Shown here in pieces: positions 26,049 to 33,972 of a DNA stretch of 48,161 nt. The translations under genes were made by a program, and so were the position numbers. Below the pieces are notes generated by a model. That model did no database searches, was not told the DNA's origin, and saw only the letters and a list, made by a program, of their open reading frames with translations. Each line of letters starts with the position of its first letter. The first letter of the stretch is position 1. This DNA comes from Planctomycetes bacterium GWF2_41_51 (GTDB lineage Bacteria; Planctomycetota; Phycisphaerae; Sedimentisphaerales; UBA12454): contig MHXZ01000088.1 in the NCBI GenBank assembly GCA_001825665.1, positions 1-48,161 of the forward strand, in the 5' to 3' direction.

Positions 26049-26909
26049 CTAAATATTACGCACAAACGCCGCCGCCATTAGTGAAACCAGAATTAAATAA
26101 TCCAGGTCATTGATGCCGTACCGTTCATGTTCGAGTGAATTGTCCGCGTAAAACGCACCATAACATTTATCTTCGCTCATTATCGGCGCGATTATCGCCG
26201 AATTAACTTTATTCTCGCTTTCTGCCCGAATAGGAAGCCGCGGAATAAGTATATACTTTTGCATTTTCAACGCGTCATTAACTCTCGACGAAAATACAAG
26301 TTCCTCCAATTTAACCGCTTTCCCGCCTAATTCTTTTCCTTTTGCCATTTCGATTTCACCCTTCGGGTCTTTCCTTATCCCGACCCACGCGTGAAATGGC
26401 TTAAACTGCTTAAACATCAAATCCAACAGGACATTCAGCAGTTCTTTATTATCCAGGCACTTGCAGATTGCCGCCGCCGCGTCTGCGAACTCTTTCCCGC
26501 GCTTTGCCTGCATTTTTATCAATGGTGCGTCCGCGCTGTCCAAATGCCTTATCACAACTTGCGGCTCATGCAGCGTCGCATGCAGCGTATCTTCAAGACT
26601 TACTCCCCCGCTTTTTTCCGTATCTTCGATTTGTATATCGATTTGAAAATCAGAAACTTTAAGCATATCGCCGTCTTTGATTTCCGCTTTATGAATGACA
26701 TCATTATTGAGATATGTTTTATTAGCCGAGTCGAGGTCTTCGGCCACCCATTTGCCTTCGGTCGTTGTATAAATGACTGTATGCTGACGGGACACCGCTC
26801 TATCCGGAAGGAAAACCTGGCTGCCTATCTGCCTGCCGATATAGATGGGGCCTTTTGCGAAACGTAATTCGTTTACTACTTTATCTCCGCGTTTTACGAT
26901 AAGACGCAT
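26049..26909 (-). CDS. FHA domain protein with C-terminal GAF-like domain
   Basis: 286 residues. Residues about 1-100 are a forkhead-associated domain with IYIGRQIGSQVFLPDRAVSRQH and DLDSANKTYLNN, the phosphothreonine-binding loops. The C-terminal half (about 135-286) has the outline of a GAF domain: PFHAWVGIRKDPKG, VNSAIIAPIMSEDKCYGAFY, then DLDYLILVSLMAAAFVRNI. GGAGAG precedes the ATG. A Ser/Thr-phosphorylation signalling role is inferred; no kinase gene is adjacent. Confidence 0.85.
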   Translation of the reverse strand: MRLIVKRGDKVVNELRFAKGPIYIGRQIGSQVFLPDRAVSRQHTVIYTTTEGKWVAEDLDSANKTYLNNDVIHKAEIKDGDMLKVSDFQIDIQIEDTEKSGGVSLEDTLHATLHEPQVVIRHLDSADAPLIKMQAKRGKEFADAAAAICKCLDNKELLNVLLDLMFKQFKPFHAWVGIRKDPKGEIEMAKGKELGGKAVKLEELVFSSRVNDALKMQKYILIPRLPIRAESENKVNSAIIAPIMSEDKCYGAFYADNSLEHERYGINDLDYLILVSLMAAAFVRNI

Positions 26910-26993
26910 AGCTCTCTCCGTAAAAACCCTAAAACGAATACCGAACCTATACTATCTATTTATTCCTCTAATTGCAAGTTTTTATAATAAAAA

Positions 26994-27024
26994 AAAAGGC
27001 AGGATTTAAGTCATCCTGCCTTTT
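26994..27024. terminator. Rho-independent terminator downstream of rpmB
   Basis: AAAAGGCAGGAT (26994-27005) pairs with ATCCTGCCTTTT (27013-27024) around a 7-base loop. It lies between rpmB and the FHA gene, both on the minus strand. Confidence 0.92.
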
Positions 27025-27049
27025 CTCAATTTCTCTAATTTTGCATAGC

Positions 27050-27310
27050 TTATTCAGCTTCAGCCTTCTTATAATTTCTTTTCAAAGGTTTTTCAACAAG
27101 ACCCATACGAATTGCCTTTGCTGATACCTTGATTCTGGTCACTTTGCCTTCGACCAGTGCCCGAACTTTATGGATATTAGCCTTGAATTTCCGTTTGGTT
27201 ATACCGGTTGTTTTAATACCGACTCCGCCCAGATATTTAGCTTTACCGCGTCTGGCTATTGTATTGCCGCTTGACGTTTTTTTACCTAAGATACTGCAAA
27301 CTCGTGACAT
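27050..27310 (-). CDS. rpmB: 50S ribosomal protein L28
   Basis: 86 residues, basic. The start MSRVCSILGKKTSSGNT and the following KTTGITKRKFKANIHKV match L28; the tail ends KRNYKKAEAE. It has its own promoter and terminator and is therefore a single-gene transcription unit. L33, its common partner, is not adjacent. GGAG lies about 10 bases before ATG. Confidence 0.94.
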   Translation of the reverse strand: MSRVCSILGKKTSSGNTIARRGKAKYLGGVGIKTTGITKRKFKANIHKVRALVEGKVTRIKVSAKAIRMGLVEKPLKRNYKKAEAE

Positions 27311-27360
27311 AGCTCTTTTGCTCCGTTTAATTATCTAACTTAATTCTCTATAGTCCTGTA

Positions 27361-27388
27361 AGTATAATAACTTATTTTCTTATTGCAA
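27361..27388 (-). promoter_or_regulatory. Sigma-70-type promoter of rpmB
   Basis: On the minus strand, -35 TTGCAA (27383-27388) and -10 TATACT (27361-27366) are separated by 16 bases. The start of transcription would lie about 40-45 bases upstream of the rpmB ATG. Confidence 0.65.
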
Positions 27389-27410
27389 GCCCAAATTTAT
27401 TGATTTTCGA

Positions 27411-27821
27411 CTAAAAAAGGCCCTTGTTTTCAATCAATTTATGTATAGTACGCTTTATCTGCCTCGCAAGTTTTACTGCTTTTTTCGCTTCATTAAGTGA
27501 AATTGGCTCATATGGTCCCGGATAACGCATTACTGTCGCATATTCCGTAAATTTCCTTTGTTCTTCTACCGACAAAGAAAAATCTATACTTTTCGGCATC
27601 AGCGATATTAACATCTCTATATCGTGCGTGCGTGGAAATTCCTTTTTTATTATCACCAGAAATGCTTTAAGGTATTTTTCAACGCATTGCTGGGCATGAA
27701 AACACACTGTATCGATTGGACATTTATCGCCGAGTTTGAGGGTATGAGCTGCGTTCTTAAGGTCGTTATCGCCTTTAGCCATCCATTCTTGTGCGATTAG
27801 AAAACTTTTATCTTCTGGCAT
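27411..27821 (-). CDS. HEPN domain protein (partner of MNT)
   Basis: 136 residues from ATG 27821, which has AGGGG upstream. The sequence FHAQQCVEKYLKAFLVIIKK followed by EFPRTHDIEMLI is the classic HEPN pattern; EYATVMRYPG comes later and a candidate R-x6-H lies near the C-terminus. HEPN proteins of MNT pairs are RNases held in check by the partner. It overlaps the MNT gene by 14 bases, so the two are translationally coupled, with MNT first. Confidence 0.88.
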   Translation of the reverse strand: MPEDKSFLIAQEWMAKGDNDLKNAAHTLKLGDKCPIDTVCFHAQQCVEKYLKAFLVIIKKEFPRTHDIEMLISLMPKSIDFSLSVEEQRKFTEYATVMRYPGPYEPISLNEAKKAVKLARQIKRTIHKLIENKGLF

Positions 27822-28152
27822 AAAGTCGTTTCCCCTCAAGAGCGGCAGGTCTTTCAATTGTCCCTATGACCTCTTTTCTCCATTCGAAATCTTGCGGCGT
27901 TACGACAATTATATCTTTGGGGATCATAATATCATGAAGTGCAACCCCGATTTCAATCGCCTTTTCACGTCGGCTGCCGCTGACCGGCATTACTATAAGA
28001 AGATCGACATCGCTGTCCGGACCGGCCGTCCCTGTAGCGTAAGATCCGAATAAAATAATCTGTTCTGGCGAAAATTGATTCACTACTCGCTGAACGATTT
28101 GTTTTATTTGTCCGCTGATTTTTTTAAATTTTGATTTTGTATTTTTGCCCAT
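27808..28152 (-). CDS. MNT-type minimal nucleotidyltransferase (antitoxin)
   Basis: 114 residues. The nucleotidyltransferase signature LFGSYATGTAGPDSDVDLLI has the GS motif and DxD metal site intact, so it may be active. Members of this class modify (AMPylate) a Tyr of the HEPN partner and neutralise it. GGA precedes the ATG. Together with the HEPN gene it forms a type VII-like toxin-antitoxin pair, by family knowledge. Confidence 0.88.
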   Translation of the reverse strand: MGKNTKSKFKKISGQIKQIVQRVVNQFSPEQIILFGSYATGTAGPDSDVDLLIVMPVSGSRREKAIEIGVALHDIMIPKDIIVVTPQDFEWRKEVIGTIERPAALEGKRLYARR

Positions 28153-28261
28153 CTTATTTTCCTGACCGCAATTTTAATTTATCGGCTTATGCTTGTCAAA
28201 AGTTCTTTTTTTCCTTATAGTTAGGCTGTTTTATAAGAGATTATCTATAATTAAGAGTGCT

Positions 28262-30457
28262 ATGAATCTTTATGGCAGAATGTCAATCCTTGTTTTTATT
28301 TGTTTAGTCCTGGCAAGCCCCTCCTTTGTTCAGGCAAAAACAAATTTTTCTAAAATTGAAAAGAAGAAAAATATGAAAATTCAAAATGAAGATGGTTATA
28401 ACTTATGGCTGCGTTATCCAAAAATTGATAACCCAAAATTACTGGATCAATATCGCTCTTCAATCAAAAGCGTCTGCGTTCTCGGAGGCAGCAAAACTTT
28501 CGATATCATCAGAAACGAATTCGACCTTGCCCTGCCCGCAATGCTCGACAAATCTATCCCGATTACTTCCGACAAACCACAAGACAATTCAATCATCGCC
28601 GCCACCATCGCAACATTGAAAAAGTTTAGCCCCCGCACCTGTGGCGGGGGTTCAGAGCCGCGACCGTCAGGGAGCGGTAACGTTTTCGAATTATCAGATA
28701 TTCCCAATATCTCTTCTCTCGGCGACGAAGGTTTTCTGATTCGCAGCCGTGAACAAGACGGCAAAAAACTAATTATCATCACCGCAAATTCCGACATCGC
28801 CGTCTTAACCGGAACATTCCATTTTCTAAGCCTCCTGCAAACCCATCAATCGATAGAAAATCTAAATATCAAAAGCATCCCGAAAATCAAACATCGCATC
28901 TTAAGCCACTGGGACAACCTCGACGGCTCAATCGAACGAGGCTATGCCGGCAAATCCCTCTGGCAATGGAACCAGTTACCAAAAAAAATCGACCCCCGCT
29001 ATTACGATTACGGCCGCGCATGTGCTTCCATCGGCATAAACGGCACAATCCTCAACAACGTCAACGACCAGACCCAAAGCCTCTCCAGCGAATACATAAC
29101 CAAAACCGCCGCCCTCGCCGATTGTTTACGCCCTTACGGAGTAAAAGTTTTTCTTACCGCTGTTTTCAGCGCACCAGTCCAGCTTGGAAACTTACCTACC
29201 AGCGACCCGCGAGACGCTGCCGTCGCAAATTGGTGGAAACAAAAAACTGATGAAATCTACAGACAGATTCCCGACTTCGGCGGATTCCAGGTAAAAGCAA
29301 GCTCCGAAGGCGCCCCCGGCCCGCACGATGAAGGCGCAAACCACAATGATGGCGCAAATATGATGGCCGATGCCCTCCATCCTCACGGCGGTATCATCCT
29401 CTGGCGTGCGTTCGTTTATGATACAACTATTGATTCCGACAGATTCAAATGTGCCTACAAGGAATTTGTCCCGCTCGATGGCAGTTTCAAATCCGATATT
29501 TTCGTGCAGGTCAAAAACGGCCCCATCGATTTCCAGCCGCGCGAACCGGTCAATCCGCTTTTCGGCTCAATGCTCAAAACTCCGCTCGCTCTCGAACTGC
29601 AAATAACACAGGAATACCTCGGCCACGCAAATCATCTCGTCTATCTATCGCCGATGTGGAAAGAAACCCTCGACTGGGACACTTACGCTAATGGGCCAAG
29701 TTCGACCGTCTCGAAAATTATCGATGGTTCGCTCTATAAATTCGAAGATTCCGCAATAGTCGCCGTCACAAACACCGGCTCAGACCGAAACTGGACCGGC
29801 CATCATATCGCACAGGCAAACTGGTTTGCCTTCGGCCGCTTGGCATGGAACTACAGATTGAGCGACGATGAAATTTGCGATCAGTGGGTAAAAATGACAT
29901 TCTCGAACGACCCCGCCTTTGTCGAACCCGTAAAAAAAATGATGCTCGGCTCATGGGAGGCCTGCATCAATTATATGACTCCGCTCGGTCTGCACCATAT
30001 AATGCAGGAAGGCTTCCATTACGGCCCTCAGCCCGATTTAAACACTGCCCCGCGCCCCGACTGGAATTCCACTTATTACCACCGCGCCGATGCAAACGGC
30101 CTTGGCTTCGACCGCACCAAAACTGGCAGCAATGCCGTCGCTCAATATCGCTCCCCGCTAAAAGAGCAATTTGAAAACATCGATACCTGCCCCGAAAAAT
30201 TCCTGCTCTGGTTCCACCACGTCCCATGGAACAGAAAAATGAAATCAGGCCGAACTCTCTGGCAGGAGCTTGAAAAACATTATGCAGATGGTGTACAATA
30301 TACCGCCGAAATGGAAAGCACATGGAAATCTCTCGAAGGAAAAATCGACCCGCAGAGATTTAAAGATGTTGAAGAAAAATTAAAAATACAGCATAATGAT
30401 GCAAAACATTGGCGTGATGTTTGCTTAAAATATTTTAGCCAGTTTGTGCAGAAATAA
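28262..30457 (+). CDS. Alpha-glucuronidase, GH67, with translated palindromic insert
   Basis: Removes 4-O-methyl-glucuronic acid from the non-reducing end of xylo-oligosaccharides. 731 residues from ATG 28262, which has AAGAG upstream and gives a signal peptide of about 28 residues (ending FVQA). GH67 landmarks: KASSEGAPGPHDEGANHNDG, DALHPHGGIILWRAFVYD, VQVKNGPIDFQPREP and LELQITQEYLG, which hold the Glu and Asp catalytic carboxylates of the family. Residues 123-139 come from a palindromic DNA element and do not look like GH67; they sit before LSDIPNISSLGDEGFLI in the N-terminal domain. No xylanase or sugar transporter gene is adjacent. Confidence 0.93.
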   Translation: MNLYGRMSILVFICLVLASPSFVQAKTNFSKIEKKKNMKIQNEDGYNLWLRYPKIDNPKLLDQYRSSIKSVCVLGGSKTFDIIRNEFDLALPAMLDKSIPITSDKPQDNSIIAATIATLKKFSPRTCGGGSEPRPSGSGNVFELSDIPNISSLGDEGFLIRSREQDGKKLIIITANSDIAVLTGTFHFLSLLQTHQSIENLNIKSIPKIKHRILSHWDNLDGSIERGYAGKSLWQWNQLPKKIDPRYYDYGRACASIGINGTILNNVNDQTQSLSSEYITKTAALADCLRPYGVKVFLTAVFSAPVQLGNLPTSDPRDAAVANWWKQKTDEIYRQIPDFGGFQVKASSEGAPGPHDEGANHNDGANMMADALHPHGGIILWRAFVYDTTIDSDRFKCAYKEFVPLDGSFKSDIFVQVKNGPIDFQPREPVNPLFGSMLKTPLALELQITQEYLGHANHLVYLSPMWKETLDWDTYANGPSSTVSKIIDGSLYKFEDSAIVAVTNTGSDRNWTGHHIAQANWFAFGRLAWNYRLSDDEICDQWVKMTFSNDPAFVEPVKKMMLGSWEACINYMTPLGLHHIMQEGFHYGPQPDLNTAPRPDWNSTYYHRADANGLGFDRTKTGSNAVAQYRSPLKEQFENIDTCPEKFLLWFHHVPWNRKMKSGRTLWQELEKHYADGVQYTAEMESTWKSLEGKIDPQRFKDVEEKLKIQHNDAKHWRDVCLKYFSQFVQK
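28628..28678 (+). repeat. Double-hairpin palindromic repeat inside the GH67 gene
   Basis: 51 bases, 17 codons, in frame. First hairpin: CCCCCGC (28630-28636), 7-base loop, GCGGGGG (28644-28650). Second: CCGC (28658-28661), GA, CC, loop GTCA, GG, GA, GCGG (28674-28677), with matching GA/GA mismatches. It is translated as SPRTCGGGSEPRPSGSG. The composition is far more GC-rich than the surrounding gene. It resembles the repetitive palindromic elements known to insert in frame in other bacteria. Confidence 0.8.
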
Positions 30458-30470
30458 AATTGAATTTAGT

Positions 30471-30498
30471 TTTGTGTCTTCGTGCCTTAGTGGCTACG
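30471..30498. repeat. GTGTCTTCGTGCC-type intergenic repeat
   Basis: Between GH67 and dapB lies TTTGTGTCTTCGTGCCTTAG followed by TGGCTACG. It resembles the CTCTGTG repeats at 4665 and 37212 in its alternating GTG/CTTC/TGGC wording. dapB begins 18 bases later, with its AAAGGA just after the repeat. Confidence 0.4.
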
Positions 30499-30515
30499 TT
30501 GAAAGGAAAAACCAG

Positions 30516-31295
30516 ATGAGTTCTAAATTAATAATCGTCGGCGCAGCCGGTAGAATGGGAAAAAGAATCGCCGCTCTCGCTCTCGAATCGAAAAATTTCG
30601 AAATCTTCGGAGCAGTCGAAGGCAGCACATGTCCCGACCTCGGCAAAAATTTCGAGCAGACAAACATAAAAATCACATCTGATTTTCCTGCCGGCGCTGA
30701 TGTCGTAATAGATTTTTCACTGCCCGTCGCCTTTGAAGGCACAATAAATTATTGCCTGAAAACCAAATGCGCCCTCGTTCTCGGCACAACCGGCCTGTCC
30801 CCCGAGCAAATCAAAAAAGTCGATGACGCCGCAAAAACAATTCCCGTCATCCAGGCCACAAATATGAGCGTTGGTATGAATCTGCTTTTCGACCTCGTCG
30901 GCAAAGTTGCCCAAAAACTCGGCGATGAATACGATATCGAAATCGTCGAAGCGCATCATCGTTTCAAAAAAGACGCACCCAGCGGTTCAGCAATGACCCT
31001 TGCTGAAAAAATCGCAATCGCTACAGATAAAAAATTTCCCGATTGCCTCGATGTAAGCAGAAATGGCAAAGAAGCCCTCCGCAAAAAAGGCTCAATTGGT
31101 ATGCAGGCCCTCCGCCTCGGCGACACCGTCGGCGAGCATTCCGTAATGTTCGGCACTCTCGGCGAAACCGTAACAATCTCCCACAGCGCTCACAGCCGTG
31201 ACACCTTCGCCGTCGGAGCCGTCAGAGCCGCTCAATGGCTCATCGGCAAAAAACCCGCCAGATACACAATGCCCGATGTCCTCGGCCTCAAATAA
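30516..31295 (+). CDS. dapB: 4-hydroxy-tetrahydrodipicolinate reductase
   Basis: Lysine and diaminopimelate pathway, NAD(P)H-dependent. 259 residues from ATG 30516 with AAAGGA upstream. The nucleotide-binding loop GAAGRMGK (9-16) and the catalytic signature EAHHRFKKDAPSGSA (145-159, with the catalytic His pair and Lys) are intact. Its stop codon touches the stop of the CPBP gene on the opposite strand. Diaminopimelate is needed for peptidoglycan, which fits with murA and murJ here. Confidence 0.95.
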   Translation: MSSKLIIVGAAGRMGKRIAALALESKNFEIFGAVEGSTCPDLGKNFEQTNIKITSDFPAGADVVIDFSLPVAFEGTINYCLKTKCALVLGTTGLSPEQIKKVDDAAKTIPVIQATNMSVGMNLLFDLVGKVAQKLGDEYDIEIVEAHHRFKKDAPSGSAMTLAEKIAIATDKKFPDCLDVSRNGKEALRKKGSIGMQALRLGDTVGEHSVMFGTLGETVTISHSAHSRDTFAVGAVRAAQWLIGKKPARYTMPDVLGLK

Positions 31296-32120
31296 TCAAG
31301 TAGTCAATAACGCAAACGCGATCGTCGTCCCGTTAAAAAGCAGATGAATAAAAATCGGCCGAAGCAGCGACCCGCTTTTTTCATAAGCATACCCCATCGC
31401 AACCGACAAAATAAATATCGCCGGCAGATGCATCAATGGATGAAGCACCGCAAAAATCGCCGAAGCAAAAAATATACTCTGCCACGGCCCATATCCCAAA
31501 CCTTCGCGCATATACGTCTGCAATAGTCCCCGAAAAACCAGCTCCTCAAAAATCGGCGTCAGTCCCGCCGCGAACAACACCATCAAAACCCGCAAAATTA
31601 ATTGTTTATGTTCGAGCAGTACAACAAGTCCCTCATTTTTTTCAAACTCGAACTCCGGCCCGACAATAAGCGTCCCGATAAAAACAACCGCCCAAAGTGT
31701 AATTATAACCAGCGGCCAAACTGATACGAAAATCGCCGCCGCCAATGCCAGGTCGCGAAAAATATCTTTAAATTTTATTCCAAACCCCCGCAGCCCATCC
31801 TCAAAATATATTTTCGCCGAATTGACAATAAAAAAGATAACAACAACTTCAATCGCGAAGAAAACTCCAAACGTCGCGAACTTCTGACGCCAGTCTGTCA
31901 TTTTCGACGTCAAACTCTCCGCCGCACCAGACCCAATCGCCGTCAGCAGCAGCCACCCAAAAAGAACCGCAAATGGAAAGTAGTACGGCATATTATTCCG
32001 CCGATGCCCCGCACTTTCGAGCGATTTTGTCCCAAATCGCGTCTCAGAAAGCCACTTAACCAGCATTCCCCCGCCCGCCGCCAGCGTTATCACAAAAAAA
32101 ACTGAATAATATATTTCCAT
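31296..32120 (-). CDS. CPBP-family intramembrane metalloprotease
   Basis: 274 residues, about eight membrane segments. The Abi/CPBP (CAAX protease-like) motifs are present: FEELVFRG (EExxxR), FAVLHPLMH and FIHLLFNGT. AGGA precedes the ATG. Substrates of such bacterial proteases are mostly unknown; roles in bacteriocin immunity or protein maturation are known for some. No peptide gene is seen next to it. Confidence 0.88.
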   Translation of the reverse strand: MEIYYSVFFVITLAAGGGMLVKWLSETRFGTKSLESAGHRRNNMPYYFPFAVLFGWLLLTAIGSGAAESLTSKMTDWRQKFATFGVFFAIEVVVIFFIVNSAKIYFEDGLRGFGIKFKDIFRDLALAAAIFVSVWPLVIITLWAVVFIGTLIVGPEFEFEKNEGLVVLLEHKQLILRVLMVLFAAGLTPIFEELVFRGLLQTYMREGLGYGPWQSIFFASAIFAVLHPLMHLPAIFILSVAMGYAYEKSGSLLRPIFIHLLFNGTTIAFALLTT

Positions 32121-32134
32121 TATCTTTCCTGTTG

Positions 32135-32163
32135 TTGCAATAATTTAATTTTATTGTTAGTAT
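32135..32163 (+). promoter_or_regulatory. Putative promoter of murA
   Basis: TTGCAA (32135-32140) and TAGTAT (32158-32163) with a 17-base spacer, about 30 bases before the murA ATG. Confidence 0.45.
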
Positions 32164-32196
32164 CAAACCTGAACGATATTTTCAAGGATTATAAAA

Positions 32197-33468
32197 ATGG
32201 CAATGGATGTCTTCAAAATTGCAGGCCCCGTTAGGCTTGATGGTACTATAACAGTCAGCAACTCGAAAAACGCCGCTCTCCCGATCATGGCCGCTACACT
32301 TCTCGCCGGCGGAAAAAATATCCTCCATGGCCTGCCCAACCTCAGCGACATCGAAGTTATGTGTCTGCTTATTGATTCCCTCGGCTGCAAAACCGAAGTC
32401 TCAAACGGCACAACCACCATCGACACAACCACCGTTGACAATCCTTTCGGCGATTACGAAATCGTCCGAAAAATGCGCGCCGGCATTTGCATCCTCGGCC
32501 CACTGCTCGCACGTTGCGGCAAAGCTCAGGTTTCAATGCCCGGCGGTTGCGCTATCGGTTATCGCCCCGTTGACATCCACATCCGCGGCCTGCAGGAAAT
32601 GGGCGCAAAAATCGAACTAAAGAACGGCTACATCGTCGCTCATTCAAACGGCGGACTCAAAGGTACAAACATCTTCCTCGGCGGACCATTCGGCTCAAGC
32701 GTCCTCGCTACCGCAAACATCCTCTCCGCCGCTGTCCTCGCAAAAGGCAAAACCGTAATCGAATACGCCGCCTGCGAACCCGAAGTTACAGACCTCGCAA
32801 ACTGCCTCCTCAAAATGGGAGCAAAAATCAACGGCATCGGCTCTCCGCAGCTCACTATCGAAGGTGTCAAAGAATTAAAACCCGTCGAATATTCCATCAT
32901 CCCCGACCGAATCGAAGCGGGAACTTTCCTTACCGCCGCCGTCGCCACAAGGGGAAGATTAAAACTCAAAAATTGCCGTCTCGACCACTTAATGGCCGCA
33001 GTCGACAAACTCCGCAGCATGAAAATCGCCGTCGAAGAAACTTCCGATGGCTGCGAAATCGCCTGCAATGGCCACATCGAAGCTACCGATATAACAACGC
33101 TTCCCTATCCCGGCTTCCCGACAGACCTCCAAGCCCAGTTCATGGCCTGCCTCTGCCTCGCAAAAGGAAACAGCGTTATAACCGAAAAGATTTTCCCCGA
33201 TAGATTCATGCACGTCGCAGAACTAAGCAGAATGGCCGCAAATCTCCGCAAGGAAGGCCCCCACGTTATCGTCAGTGGCGTTGATAAATTAATTTCCGCT
33301 CCCGTAATGGCCTCTGATTTAAGAGCCTCCGCCGCCCTCGTCGTCGCAGCTCTTGCCGCGCATGGCGAAACAATCGTTAATCGTGTTTATCACATTGACA
33401 GAGGTTATGAAAAAATTGAAGAAAAACTAAATGCAGTCGGCGCAAACATTCAGCGCTTTAGCGTATAA
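32197..33468 (+). CDS. murA: UDP-N-acetylglucosamine 1-carboxyvinyltransferase
   Basis: First committed step of peptidoglycan synthesis. 423 residues, full length. NSKNAALP near the N-terminus carries catalytic Lys24; the loop GGCAIGYRPVD carries Cys118, so the enzyme should be fosfomycin-sensitive rather than the Asp variant. RIEAGTFLTAA and TDLQAQFMA are further family motifs. AAGGA lies upstream. Third positions are C-rich compared with genes further right in the window. Confidence 0.95.
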   Translation: MAMDVFKIAGPVRLDGTITVSNSKNAALPIMAATLLAGGKNILHGLPNLSDIEVMCLLIDSLGCKTEVSNGTTTIDTTTVDNPFGDYEIVRKMRAGICILGPLLARCGKAQVSMPGGCAIGYRPVDIHIRGLQEMGAKIELKNGYIVAHSNGGLKGTNIFLGGPFGSSVLATANILSAAVLAKGKTVIEYAACEPEVTDLANCLLKMGAKINGIGSPQLTIEGVKELKPVEYSIIPDRIEAGTFLTAAVATRGRLKLKNCRLDHLMAAVDKLRSMKIAVEETSDGCEIACNGHIEATDITTLPYPGFPTDLQAQFMACLCLAKGNSVITEKIFPDRFMHVAELSRMAANLRKEGPHVIVSGVDKLISAPVMASDLRASAALVVAALAAHGETIVNRVYHIDRGYEKIEEKLNAVGANIQRFSV

Positions 33469-33961
33469 ATATCGACTGAATCCAATTCCATAATCCTTTG
33501 AAGAAATTCACCGCCTCGAAATCTTTTTCTTTCAGGCTCCAGACAAATTTCCCAAATCCGATTTGTCCCAGCGCATAATATCCAAATGAAAACTGTCCGA
33601 TTGCTATCGCTCCGATTGCAGCTTGACCAATCGAAAAGAATCCTGCGAAACTCAACTGCGCAAGCCCGAAAACCAGCGCAACCGAAAGCTGACCAATTGC
33701 AATAACACCAATCGATAATTGCCCTATCGCGACAACACCGATTGCTTTCCTGCCGACAGCGATAATCCCTTTCGCCCAGATTCGCTTGCCCGTCTCAGGA
33801 CAAATCCCCATCGTAAAATGCAGCAGCGGACAATTCCCGATTTTCATCTTCGACGTAAATTCCTTAAAAAGCATCCCGCTCTCATACAAATATTTCCGCG
33901 TCTCGCCCCACCCGCTCTGCGTTATAACATAGTCCGGCTTCACATTCAGTAAATTCGCCAT
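33458..33961 (-). CDS. AIGQ-repeat protein of unknown function
   Basis: 167 residues. After an N-terminal part of about 65 residues with a CP..GKRIW segment come eight or more imperfect copies of a G-x-x-A-I-G-Q-x-S pattern (AVGRKAIGVVAIGQLSIG, FSIGQAAIGAIAIGQFSFG). Period about 7 residues; the repeats are very hydrophobic and could form a beta-solenoid or a membrane-associated structure. It ends within the last 11 bases of murA on the other strand. AAGG precedes ATG. Similar glycine-rich repeats occur in other hypothetical proteins; no function is known to me. Confidence 0.75.
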   Translation of the reverse strand: MANLLNVKPDYVITQSGWGETRKYLYESGMLFKEFTSKMKIGNCPLLHFTMGICPETGKRIWAKGIIAVGRKAIGVVAIGQLSIGVIAIGQLSVALVFGLAQLSFAGFFSIGQAAIGAIAIGQFSFGYYALGQIGFGKFVWSLKEKDFEAVNFFKGLWNWIQSIFIR

Positions 33962-33972
33962 AATTGCATCCC

